A stretch of DNA of 64,000 bases from Terrimicrobiaceae bacterium (GTDB lineage Bacteria > Verrucomicrobiota > Verrucomicrobiia > Chthoniobacterales > JAATET01). This document shows positions 27,289-34,953 of this stretch, piece by piece. Position numbers and translations under genes: made by a program. The stretch spans positions 1-64,000 of the forward strand of contig JAQTOP010000002.1 of the NCBI GenBank assembly GCA_028713285.1. Reading direction: 5' to 3'. A model generated the notes under the pieces. That model searched no databases. It saw only the letters and a program-made list of their open reading frames with translations, and had not been told where the DNA came from. Positions within the stretch are counted from its first letter, which is position 1; every line of letters begins with the position of its first letter.

Positions 27289-27310
27289 TGTCTTTTGTAA
27301 ACAACCGACA
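27289..27310. promoter_or_regulatory. Candidate Fur/Zur-family operator
   Basis: A 22-base imperfect palindrome beginning TGTC and ending GACA, with 8 of 11 symmetric pairs matched and an AT-rich core (TTGTAAACAA). It lies 36 bases upstream of the metal-binding protein start and between the divergent Fur-family gene and the transporter operon. A TTGTTT/TAATTG-like promoter reading toward the transporter overlaps it. Size, symmetry and location fit a Zur or Mur box that would repress both units. Confidence 0.5.
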
Positions 27311-27378
27311 TGCTTCTCGCAGTGGATGTCAACAATGTGCGGATTGCGGATGCGACCTGATCTTGTTACGTTGCGGGC

Positions 27379-27828
27379 GTGAAACGTGAACCGCTCGAGG
27401 CGCGAATCGACTGGGCGCTGAACTTCTGCCGCGAAAAGGGCATGCGGCGCACCCATGCCCTGCGTCAAATCCTGCGGGTTCTCTTCAAGCTCGACCGGCC
27501 CATCGGCTGGGCGAACCTGGCCAGGGAGCCGGCTCTGGCCGACTCGTGCGATCCTTCGTCGATTTTTCGCATCCTGGTGAAGCTCGAGGAGATCGGCCTC
27601 GTCCGGCGCGTGGGCTCACCCGAGCGATCCTACTACTTCATGCTCAACCTGCCCGGCGAGCATCACGAACACATCATCTGCCGCGAGTGCGGCAAGATCG
27701 AGAACCTCGCGATGGAGTGCCCGGTCGAGAAATTGGAAAAGAAAGTCACCGCCAAGACTGGATATGGCGACGTCTATCACGAACTCGACTTTTTTGGCGT
27801 CTGTCCCGATTGCCAGACCAGCGCATGA
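27379..27828 (+). CDS. Fur-family metalloregulator (probably Zur-like)
   Basis: A 149-residue ferric-uptake-regulator family repressor: winged helix about 10-85 (RRTHALRQILRVLF, then SSIFRILVKLEEIGLVRRV), a metal/dimer domain with HHEHIICRECG, and a second CxxC in CPDCQTSA, giving the structural zinc site. GTG start. It is divergent from a zinc/manganese uptake operon, which is the usual arrangement for Zur or Mur. Metal identity is inferred only from this neighbourhood. Confidence 0.88.
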   Translation: MKREPLEARIDWALNFCREKGMRRTHALRQILRVLFKLDRPIGWANLAREPALADSCDPSSIFRILVKLEEIGLVRRVGSPERSYYFMLNLPGEHHEHIICRECGKIENLAMECPVEKLEKKVTAKTGYGDVYHELDFFGVCPDCQTSA

Positions 27829-27871
27829 AACCGCATCGACGCCGCGCGAAATCGTGCCGATATTTGCTCCC

Positions 27872-28498
27872 ATGATTCGCGCGCTTGTCCTTCTCGCTTT
27901 CGTCGCATCGTCGATTCCCTTCGCGCTGGCCGCAAAGATCGAGTCCGCCCCAGTGGAGGCCCCCGCCACTCCCGCTGCACCAAAGAAGCTTCCCGCCACG
28001 CTGCCGCCTTCACCCACGCCTTCTGCGAAATCTGCTCCGGCTCCTTCACCCGCACCGTCCGCCACACCCGTCCCCACTCGCGTCGCCACGGCGGTCTCCA
28101 CGCCTCCGCCCGTTGCGGCAAACGTCGCAAAACGATCTCCCGACGAAATCGTGAGCAATTTCTTCGACGCGCTGAAGGCCGACCGCGTGGACGAGGCCTA
28201 CGAGACGCTCAATGCCGAGTTCGCCATGGCCGAGCACAGCGAACAGGCCAGGAGCATGCGCCGGCAGACCCAAAAGGCGCTGGATGCCTACGGCCCCGTG
28301 CTCGGCTACGAACTCGTGCGCGAGGAAATGCTCGGCACGCATCTCCTGCGCCGCACCTACGTGCTCGCCGGCGAACAGCTCCCGCTGCGATGGAAGTTCT
28401 ACTTCTACAAGCCCATCGACCGCTGGAAACTCATCGACCTGCGCATCGATGACGCCATCGTCGAATGGTACGAGGAAGCCGCGAAGAAAACTCCATGA
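27872..28498 (+). CDS. Exported protein with Pro/Ala-rich linker and C-terminal NTF2/DUF4019-like domain
   Basis: A 208-residue protein with a signal peptide (about 1-21, ending ALAA), a long Pro/Ala/Thr-rich linker (about 25-90) and a folded C-terminal domain (about 95-205) starting DEIVSNFFDALKADRVDEAY, which resembles DUF4019/DUF3887-type lumazine-binding or NTF2-like domains. It ends in an ATGA overlap with the UbiA-type gene, so the two are translationally coupled. The linker suggests periplasmic or cell-wall reach. No function assigned. Confidence 0.7.
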   Translation: MIRALVLLAFVASSIPFALAAKIESAPVEAPATPAAPKKLPATLPPSPTPSAKSAPAPSPAPSATPVPTRVATAVSTPPPVAANVAKRSPDEIVSNFFDALKADRVDEAYETLNAEFAMAEHSEQARSMRRQTQKALDAYGPVLGYELVREEMLGTHLLRRTYVLAGEQLPLRWKFYFYKPIDRWKLIDLRIDDAIVEWYEEAAKKTP

Positions 28499-29343
28499 CG
28501 GCGCTCGCGCAAACGGCGCGACTGCTGCAATTCGTGCGCTTCTCGCACACGGTCTTTGCCATGCCCTTCGCGCTCGGCGCGATGGTCGTCGCCGCCAACG
28601 GCCTGCCGCCCGCGCGCACGATTCTGCTCATCGTCCTCGCGATGGTTTTCGCCCGCACGGCCGCCATGACCTTCAACCGCCTGGCAGACTGGCGGCTCGA
28701 CCAGCGCAATCCTCGCACCGAGGGCCGCCACCGCCTCATCCCGCGCAGCAGCGCGATCCTCGCGTGCGCGATCTCGTCCGCGCTTTTCGTGCTGAGCGCA
28801 TGGATGATCAATCCGCTCTGCTTCGTGCTGTCGCCGGTCGCGCTTGCGATTGTATTTTTCTATTCCTTTACGAAACGCTTCACGCATGCCGCGCAATTCT
28901 TTCTTGGCCTCGCGCTTGCCGTGGCGCCCGTCGGCGCATGGCTCGCGGTCACAGGTTCATTCTCGCCGCAGCCGCTCATCCTCGCGCTGGCGGTGGTATT
29001 GTGGCTCGCGGGATTCGACAGCATCTACGCGACGCAGGACTACGAGGTGGACAAACGCGAGGGCCTCAAGTCGATGGTTGTCTGGCTCGGCATTCCGCGC
29101 GCGCTCCGGGTCGCGCAGTTCCTCCATGCCGCCGCATGGCTCGCCCTGGCCGGCTTTGGCTGGAGCGCCGGCCTCGGCGTCGCCTACTGGCTCGGACTCG
29201 CCGCCATCCTCGGACTGCTGATTTACGAACACCGCGTCGCCCGTTCGCTCGACGTCGCAGCCATCAACGCGGCCTTCTTCCAGTCCAACGCGTGGATCGG
29301 CGGCGTCTTCGTGCTGGCCACCTTTCTCGACCGTCTTGCCTGA
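28495..29343 (+). CDS. UbiA-family prenyltransferase (MqnP/UbiA-like)
   Basis: A 282-residue membrane enzyme with eight or nine hydrophobic helices. First Asp-rich motif FNRLADWRLDQRNPRTEGR (about 59-77) and second motif YATQDYEVDKREGLKS (about 177-192) are the prenyl-diphosphate and Mg2+ sites. The NPRT-x-GR form is typical of 4-hydroxybenzoate polyprenyltransferase-like proteins, including MqnP of the futalosine menaquinone route. It probably prenylates a quinone precursor. ATGA overlap with the gene before, and an 8-base overlap with the AsmA-like gene after. Confidence 0.85.
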   Translation: MTALAQTARLLQFVRFSHTVFAMPFALGAMVVAANGLPPARTILLIVLAMVFARTAAMTFNRLADWRLDQRNPRTEGRHRLIPRSSAILACAISSALFVLSAWMINPLCFVLSPVALAIVFFYSFTKRFTHAAQFFLGLALAVAPVGAWLAVTGSFSPQPLILALAVVLWLAGFDSIYATQDYEVDKREGLKSMVVWLGIPRALRVAQFLHAAAWLALAGFGWSAGLGVAYWLGLAAILGLLIYEHRVARSLDVAAINAAFFQSNAWIGGVFVLATFLDRLA

Positions 29344-32122
29344 CTCCAAGCCGAAGCGCCGGTTTCGCGGGCTGCGCCGATTGCTCATCGCCGCCGCGCT
29401 CGCGCTCATCAGCCTCGCGCTCGGCGCTCTCCTCGCCTTCGAACATCTCGACTGGATTGCAAAGTTCGCGATCCACCGGCTCTTTCCTGGCGTCACCGCG
29501 CAAATGGGCTCCCTCCGCGCGGTGTCGGCGACCCGGATCGAGGTCCGGAAGCTCACGCTCAAATCTTCGAAAACAAAAGCCCCTCTGCTCGCGCTCGCGG
29601 GCGGAACGGTGATCTTCGGCTTCGGCGACATCTGGCGTGCGCGGCTGGAGGAGGTGCGCCTGGACGCGCCCAATCTCGTCATCTCGCCGGATCTCAACGA
29701 AGCGCTCGGGGTGCAGCCGGGAAAATCCGGCTCCCGCTCGATCGGGAGTCCGCGCTCATGGGGTATCGGCCGCCTCATCGTGAATGCCGGCCGCCTGCGC
29801 ATCGTCCGCCCTGGAACGCTGGCGCCATCCGCGACGCTGCGGTTTTCCGCGGACTTGAAAAACTTCGGCGTGGGCGGCGAAGCGGCGCAGGTCGAACATG
29901 CCGTCCGCCTCGAGAAAATTGCCGCGACGGACACCGCCGGCGTTTCCTTCCTGCGAATCGCGGAAATCGACCTGCGCTTCACGACCGGAGAGCTCTTCAC
30001 CGGCAATCACCTTCGCGCCGCGCATGTCGGCAGTGGGACCGTCTCGATCACTCCGGGTCTCATCGATTTTCTCACGCCGCATCCGGCTGCACGATCCGCG
30101 CCGCACAATCCCCCGCAATCGGGCTGGTCCGTCGGCCTGTTGGACATCGACGGCGTCGGCGTCACCGTGCCGGACGCCCCCGGCGTCCTGGGTCGTGTTG
30201 ATTTCCGCATCTCGGTGGCCCTGCGCGATCTCGGCTCGGCGGACGCAGCCACGACGAACGCCGAACAACGCGTAGTCCTTTCCGACCTGAGATTCGCCAC
30301 CGACCACGAACCGGCTATTTCACTGCTCTCAGCGTCCAGAGCGGAGGTGCGCTTTTCCACTGCCGGATTGGCCGCGCGGCGAGTGGACAACCTGATCCTG
30401 GAAAATCCGGCCATCGACTTCAGTCCCGAGGCCGACGGCGGCAGCGGCCGGCTGCCATCAGCGCCGTCGTTCGCGGCAAACGCGCCCACGTGGCTGATCG
30501 CCCATGCAAGCTGCAACTACGGCACACTGCGGCTGCGCGGCCTCAAGGACGGCGCGCTCGACGTGGCCGCGAAATTTGCCTTCGACGCGCACGACCTCGG
30601 CACGCCCGGCGACGCGGCGAACAAATCGCACGAACTCACCTTTTGGGATGCGAAGACCTCCGCCGCGGGCACCAGCCCATTCCTCACGCTCGACGTGGGG
30701 AGCGTGAGCTTCACGCCTGCGGGCCTGCTCGCACACAAGCGCATCGACGCGGTGAAGATCGACGGCGGCCGGTTGACGGTCGGCGATGCGTTGCAAAAAT
30801 TGCTCGCGGTCGATTCAAGGTCCGCGCCGCCGCTTGGTTCGCCGCCCGCGCCGGACGAGGACGACTGGTCCATCGGCGGGCTCGCGATATCGGGCGTGCA
30901 AACCCGGCTCGAAGACAGGCGTCCGGGCCTCACCGATTTGCGCTTTACGCTGAACACGACGCTGCGCAACGTGCAGGCGGGCGGCGTGTCGTCCGAGTTG
31001 CTCGAAGAAGTTCAGACCGTCGAATTCGCGAACATCGACCTCAATTCGCCGATCAATCGCACGGCCCGTATCGTCTCGCTGCGCAGCGTCTTCGTGCGCT
31101 TCACGCTGCGCGATCTCGCGCGCCGGCATCTGCGCGACGTCGTCATCCTGCGGCCCAGCATTTTTCTCAGCCCGGATTTGTTCGTTTACATGGAGCGGGC
31201 GACCGCCTCGGATTCATCGGACTCCGCAAAGTCCGCCGCCAGCCCGGGAGGCCCGAATTGGTCGCTGGATCATCTCGACGTCAAGTTCGGCCGCCTCGTG
31301 GTCGGCAGCGGCGGGAGCAAGGATGTCGGGCTTCCGTTGGAGTTTGAGACCACCGCCGACAACCTCGCACTCGACAATCTGGCGACCCTCCAGCTCCAGG
31401 CCGTCCTGCGCGTGCCGAAACAAAGCTACGACTTTCCCGACTACCAGATCGCGGTGACCGACGTGGTCGGCGACCTGCGCTTTTCCTACCCGCCGGCGAA
31501 GGGCGAGAAAAACCTCGTGCAAAAGCTCGCCATCGCCGGCGTGCGCTGGCGGCAATACCGCGCGAAGCAGGCTTGGGTCGCCGCGACGTTCGACGCGCGC
31601 GGCATCAACGGCCAGTTCGGCGGTTCGTCCTATGGCGGCTACCTCAACGGCGGCTTCAGCTTTTTCTTCCGGGGCGATTCGCCGTGGATCGGCTGGCTCT
31701 CGGGGACGCACGTCGATACCGCGGCGTTCACGGAGGTGGTGTCACCGGAGAATTTTCACATGACCGGACCGCTCAACTTCGAACTCCAGTTCGACGCTTT
31801 TCGCAAAGACATCCAGCGCGTGCGCGGCGTCTTCCAGCTTACCGAGCCGGGGCGGCTGAAGATCGGCAAGCTCGACGACCTCCTTGCGAACATTCCTCCG
31901 GCCTGGTCGGCGATCAAGCAAAGCAGCACCCGCATCGCGCTTGAGACCCTGCGCGATTTCGATTACACCGCCGCGACCGGAGATTTTTGGTTCGTTCAAT
32001 CCCAGGGCATTTTAAATCTCGATTTGAACGGACCGCTGGGCTCGCGCAGATTCGAGGTCTCTCTCCACGACGGCGAAGAAACGCAAAACAAATGGCAGCA
32101 AGGAACTCTTGGCAGGAAGTAG
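29336..32122 (+). CDS. AsmA-like/YdbH-like intermembrane protein
   Basis: A 928-residue protein with an N-terminal membrane anchor (about 15-35) after a basic start, and a long periplasmic region of repeating beta units containing many short FxxGDI or LxLDxPxL patterns. The C-terminal ~130 residues (TGPLNFELQFDAF, RLKIGKLDDLLANIPP, LETLRDFDYTAATGDFWF) fit the end of YdbH/DUF748-type AsmA-like proteins, which form beta-taco bridges carrying phospholipids between membranes in E. coli. TTG start overlapping the prenyltransferase gene. It overlaps the downstream lipoprotein gene by 31 bases. The neighbouring YnbE/YdbL-like lipoprotein strongly supports the YdbH reading. Confidence 0.8.
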   Translation: MPDSKPKRRFRGLRRLLIAAALALISLALGALLAFEHLDWIAKFAIHRLFPGVTAQMGSLRAVSATRIEVRKLTLKSSKTKAPLLALAGGTVIFGFGDIWRARLEEVRLDAPNLVISPDLNEALGVQPGKSGSRSIGSPRSWGIGRLIVNAGRLRIVRPGTLAPSATLRFSADLKNFGVGGEAAQVEHAVRLEKIAATDTAGVSFLRIAEIDLRFTTGELFTGNHLRAAHVGSGTVSITPGLIDFLTPHPAARSAPHNPPQSGWSVGLLDIDGVGVTVPDAPGVLGRVDFRISVALRDLGSADAATTNAEQRVVLSDLRFATDHEPAISLLSASRAEVRFSTAGLAARRVDNLILENPAIDFSPEADGGSGRLPSAPSFAANAPTWLIAHASCNYGTLRLRGLKDGALDVAAKFAFDAHDLGTPGDAANKSHELTFWDAKTSAAGTSPFLTLDVGSVSFTPAGLLAHKRIDAVKIDGGRLTVGDALQKLLAVDSRSAPPLGSPPAPDEDDWSIGGLAISGVQTRLEDRRPGLTDLRFTLNTTLRNVQAGGVSSELLEEVQTVEFANIDLNSPINRTARIVSLRSVFVRFTLRDLARRHLRDVVILRPSIFLSPDLFVYMERATASDSSDSAKSAASPGGPNWSLDHLDVKFGRLVVGSGGSKDVGLPLEFETTADNLALDNLATLQLQAVLRVPKQSYDFPDYQIAVTDVVGDLRFSYPPAKGEKNLVQKLAIAGVRWRQYRAKQAWVAATFDARGINGQFGGSSYGGYLNGGFSFFFRGDSPWIGWLSGTHVDTAAFTEVVSPENFHMTGPLNFELQFDAFRKDIQRVRGVFQLTEPGRLKIGKLDDLLANIPPAWSAIKQSSTRIALETLRDFDYTAATGDFWFVQSQGILNLDLNGPLGSRRFEVSLHDGEETQNKWQQGTLGRK

Positions 32123-32649
32123 GCGGACTGCCGGCGGCGATCGGCCTCGGGCTCGCAGTCGCATCCCTCCTGCTCGCAGGCTGCAAGACGCCGTCGATCA
32201 ATCTCGCGACAAGCGAGCCGATCAAGGTCGACATCGCCATGCGCCTCGACGTTTACCAGCACGCCCCGGAGAACGGCGCTCCGAAATCCTCCGCCGTTCC
32301 GATGTCGCCGCCCGCGACCTCCGGCAAACCCGCGGAGCGGATCAAGAATCGACAGGCCGACATCCAGGTCTTCAAAAATTCGCGCCTCGTCGGCGAGGGC
32401 CGCGACGGCCTGCTTGCAATTCTCACCGAGCCCGCGGGCGACTACGGCGACTACGTGCGCCGCGCGGTCGGGAGTGAAAACGCCGACCGCATGGCGCAGA
32501 TGAAAGCGCTCGCCGAAAAGCAAAAGCGCCCGCTCCCCGACGTGCAAAAGGAACAGGCCGCGCTATGGGCGAACCGCTCGTTCAAGGGCGAGTGGATCGA
32601 GGTCCGCGACTCCGGCGGAAATTTTCAATGGCAACAAAAGCAAGGCTAG
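32092..32649 (+). CDS. Lipoprotein that looks like a YnbE-YdbL fusion (DUF1318)
   Basis: A 185-residue lipoprotein. Lipobox LLAGC ends at Cys31. Residues 31-60 (CKTPSINLATSEPIKVDIAM onwards) match the short E. coli outer-membrane lipoprotein YnbE. After a Pro/Ser linker (60-83), residues 84-175 match YdbL/DUF1318: NRQADIQVFKNSRLVGEGRD, then NADRMAQM, LPDVQKEQA and GEWIEV. In E. coli YnbE and YdbL are separate proteins encoded just after ydbH. Here the two appear joined in one chain immediately downstream of a YdbH-like gene. Assignment rests on remembered family patterns, not a search. Confidence 0.75.
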   Translation: MAARNSWQEVGGLPAAIGLGLAVASLLLAGCKTPSINLATSEPIKVDIAMRLDVYQHAPENGAPKSSAVPMSPPATSGKPAERIKNRQADIQVFKNSRLVGEGRDGLLAILTEPAGDYGDYVRRAVGSENADRMAQMKALAEKQKRPLPDVQKEQAALWANRSFKGEWIEVRDSGGNFQWQQKQG

Positions 32650-34145
32650 CAGCCACCCTCATCGCGGCGCTTCTCGGCGCCAACCATTTCGCCGGCGCGA
32701 CATCCGTCACGAGGACGCTCGACCTCACGTATCGCACCGCCATCGAGCGCGCGCTCGCCAAGAATTTCCAGATCCAGGTCGAGACCTACAATCCGAAGAT
32801 CGCCAAGGCGCACACCCTGAGCGAAACCGGAACCTTCGACCCTACGGTGGGCCTCTCCTACACCTACGACGAGAACCGCCGCGACCTCAGCGCGCTCAAT
32901 CCCACCTTCGACTCCGGCGTCCCGGGCAGCGGCGGCACAGGGCGATTTGCGAATACGAGCGGCGCCGCGGCGAATGCCACGATCTCGGGCCTCACGACCT
33001 GGGGAATGAACTACAGCTTCGGGCCCACGTTCACGCGCAACACAAACTCGAACAGCCCGATCAACGAAAGCTACGACACCTTCCTCGGCGGCTCGATCAC
33101 CCAGCCCCTGCTGAAAAACTTCGGCACCGACGTGAATCTCGCGCAGGTCCGCATCGCCCGTGTGGACCAGTCCATCACCGCATGGGGCCTGCGCCAGCGG
33201 GTGATCGACGTCGTCACCGACGTGGTCCGCGTGTACAACGACCTCTACTTCTCGATCCAGAATCTCGAGGTCGAGCGCCGCTCGCGCGACCTCGCCCGCC
33301 AGACGCTCCACGACAACGAGCGCCGCGCCGAGATTGGCGTGATGACCGATCTCGACATCGTCCAGGCGCAGGCGGACGTCGCCGACCGCGAGGGCCGCGT
33401 CCTCGTCGCCGAGCGCACCGTGGCGGACAACGAGAACTTTCTCAAACAGCTCGTCACCGACGACGCCACCGAGCTGCTTTTCGTCACCGTGCGCATCGCG
33501 CCGCCGCCCTTCGATCTTGCCGCGAACGTCGATGAGCCGGCCGACCTCAAGCACGCCTTCGACCTTCGCCCCGACTACCAGCAGGCGCTCCTCGACATTC
33601 AGAAGCGCAACATCAACGTCGTCTTCAACCGGAATCAAACCCTGCCGCAGCTTGACCTCGTCGCGAGCCTCGGGCTCAACGGCCTCGACACGAGCGCCGG
33701 CGGCAGCGTCTCCGAACTCACGACCCCCAGCAACCTCGCCGCCACTGCCGGAGCGGTCTTCAGCCTGCCCGTTCCGAATCGCACCGCGCGCGGCAATCTC
33801 GAGGTCGCCCGCCTCGAGGTCGCCCGCCAGCTCGTCGCCCTCAAGCAGCTCGAACAAAGCATCACCGTCGAGGTGGACAACGCCGCCGGCCAGATCGCCA
33901 CGACCCGCAAGCTCATCGACTCGACCAAAGCCGGCCGCTTTTTTGCCGAGCGCACCCTCGAGGCCGCCCAGGCCCGGCTCGCGGCGGGCAAGGCGACGAC
34001 GTTTGAGGTGCTCCAGTTCCAGCGCGACCTCGCCACCGCCGAGACGAACGAGGTCCTTGCCCTCACAGGCTACCAAAAGGCCATAGCGAACTACGCGCGC
34101 GTCACCGGCACCACGCTCGAGCGAAATCGACTCCGCCTCGAATGA
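32628..34145 (+). CDS. TolC-family outer-membrane efflux protein
   Basis: A 505-residue protein with a signal peptide (about 1-24) and the two-fold TolC architecture of paired coiled-coil hairpins. Recognisable segments are LDLTYRTAIERALAKNFQIQ, a PxLKNFGTDVNLAQVRIAR stretch, and LEAAQARLAAGKATTFEVLQ near the C-terminus. It would form a trimeric outer-membrane channel for export pumps. It overlaps the lipoprotein gene by 22 bases, so it is part of the same operon. It could serve the MacA/MacB-like system at 8423-11567 or act with the AsmA-like bridge; neither is shown. Confidence 0.85.
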   Translation: MATKARLAATLIAALLGANHFAGATSVTRTLDLTYRTAIERALAKNFQIQVETYNPKIAKAHTLSETGTFDPTVGLSYTYDENRRDLSALNPTFDSGVPGSGGTGRFANTSGAAANATISGLTTWGMNYSFGPTFTRNTNSNSPINESYDTFLGGSITQPLLKNFGTDVNLAQVRIARVDQSITAWGLRQRVIDVVTDVVRVYNDLYFSIQNLEVERRSRDLARQTLHDNERRAEIGVMTDLDIVQAQADVADREGRVLVAERTVADNENFLKQLVTDDATELLFVTVRIAPPPFDLAANVDEPADLKHAFDLRPDYQQALLDIQKRNINVVFNRNQTLPQLDLVASLGLNGLDTSAGGSVSELTTPSNLAATAGAVFSLPVPNRTARGNLEVARLEVARQLVALKQLEQSITVEVDNAAGQIATTRKLIDSTKAGRFFAERTLEAAQARLAAGKATTFEVLQFQRDLATAETNEVLALTGYQKAIANYARVTGTTLERNRLRLE

Positions 34146-34148
34146 ACG

Positions 34149-34877
34149 CTACCCGCCGAGCCCCTCGACACGCCGCGACCATGTGAATCCCCCGGGCAAC
34201 TCCGTCCAGCCGCGGCCCCAGTCGCAGCCCTCCACCCCGCGAAACCGCTTCTTGTAGTCATACGGCGAATGCACCGTGTAGGCGTAGCCGAGGTAGTGAA
34301 AGCGTTTGCCGAGCCGCCGTGCATGCTCGATCTCGAGCAGCAGCGTGAAGATGCCCAGGCTCCGCGACGCGTGCGCCGGGTCGAACATGGCATACACGCT
34401 CGACGCCGCGCCGGTCCCGAGATCGAGAAAACTGACCGCCACGAGTGCGTCGCCAAGCCGTGCCTCGAGGGCCACATTTGTGCAGGGAACCTCCGCCGGA
34501 TCCGCCGACAAAAAATCGCGCAGCGAATCGGGCACGTTCTCCTCAAAGCGCGCTTTGTGCCGCGCGAAGATCCCGTCGTATTCCGCGCAATGCCGCGCCG
34601 GCACCAGCCGCGTCTCGAGGTCCGCATTCCGGCGCAACACGCGCCGATGACTCTTCGACGGCGAGAAGCCGGCCAGCCGCAACCGCAGCGGCACGACGCC
34701 GCAAAGCACGCCCTCGTGAAACGCGAAGTTATATCGAAAAAACTTTTCCCCGAAATGCCGCCACCCCTCCGCAAGCCGCGCATCGAGCTGCGCCGGCTGG
34801 ATCGCCACTATCTCCGCCTGCTCGAGGATCGGAGTCATCAGCCCCTGCGGCGGGAAGCAGGCCAGCGGCGCGGTCAT
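34149..34877 (-). CDS. Divergent arginyl/leucyl-tRNA-protein transferase (ATE/Bpt family)
   Basis: A 242-residue protein with the acetyltransferase-like core of N-end-rule aminoacyl-transferases: GWRHFGEKFFRYNF, PSKSHRRVLRRNADL, VYAMFDPAHASRSLGIFTLL and FHYLGYAYTVHSPYDYKKRF match the Bpt/ATE pattern in order. These enzymes move Arg or Leu from tRNA to protein N-termini to create degradation signals. The N-terminal Cys cluster (CSYL and C-x2-C-x2-C in Bpt) is missing; only one Cys remains at that position (LCGVVPL). The frame is open upstream to 36278, but that is antisense to the AddB-like gene. Start set at ATG 34877. Confidence 0.72.
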   Translation of the reverse strand: MTAPLACFPPQGLMTPILEQAEIVAIQPAQLDARLAEGWRHFGEKFFRYNFAFHEGVLCGVVPLRLRLAGFSPSKSHRRVLRRNADLETRLVPARHCAEYDGIFARHKARFEENVPDSLRDFLSADPAEVPCTNVALEARLGDALVAVSFLDLGTGAASSVYAMFDPAHASRSLGIFTLLLEIEHARRLGKRFHYLGYAYTVHSPYDYKKRFRGVEGCDWGRGWTELPGGFTWSRRVEGLGG

Positions 34878-34953
34878 CGCCGAAAGGTAATGCCATCGGC
34901 CCCGCGCGCCACCGCATTTGCGTGTCGCCGCCGGGCAGGCTAGCCTCGCGGCC

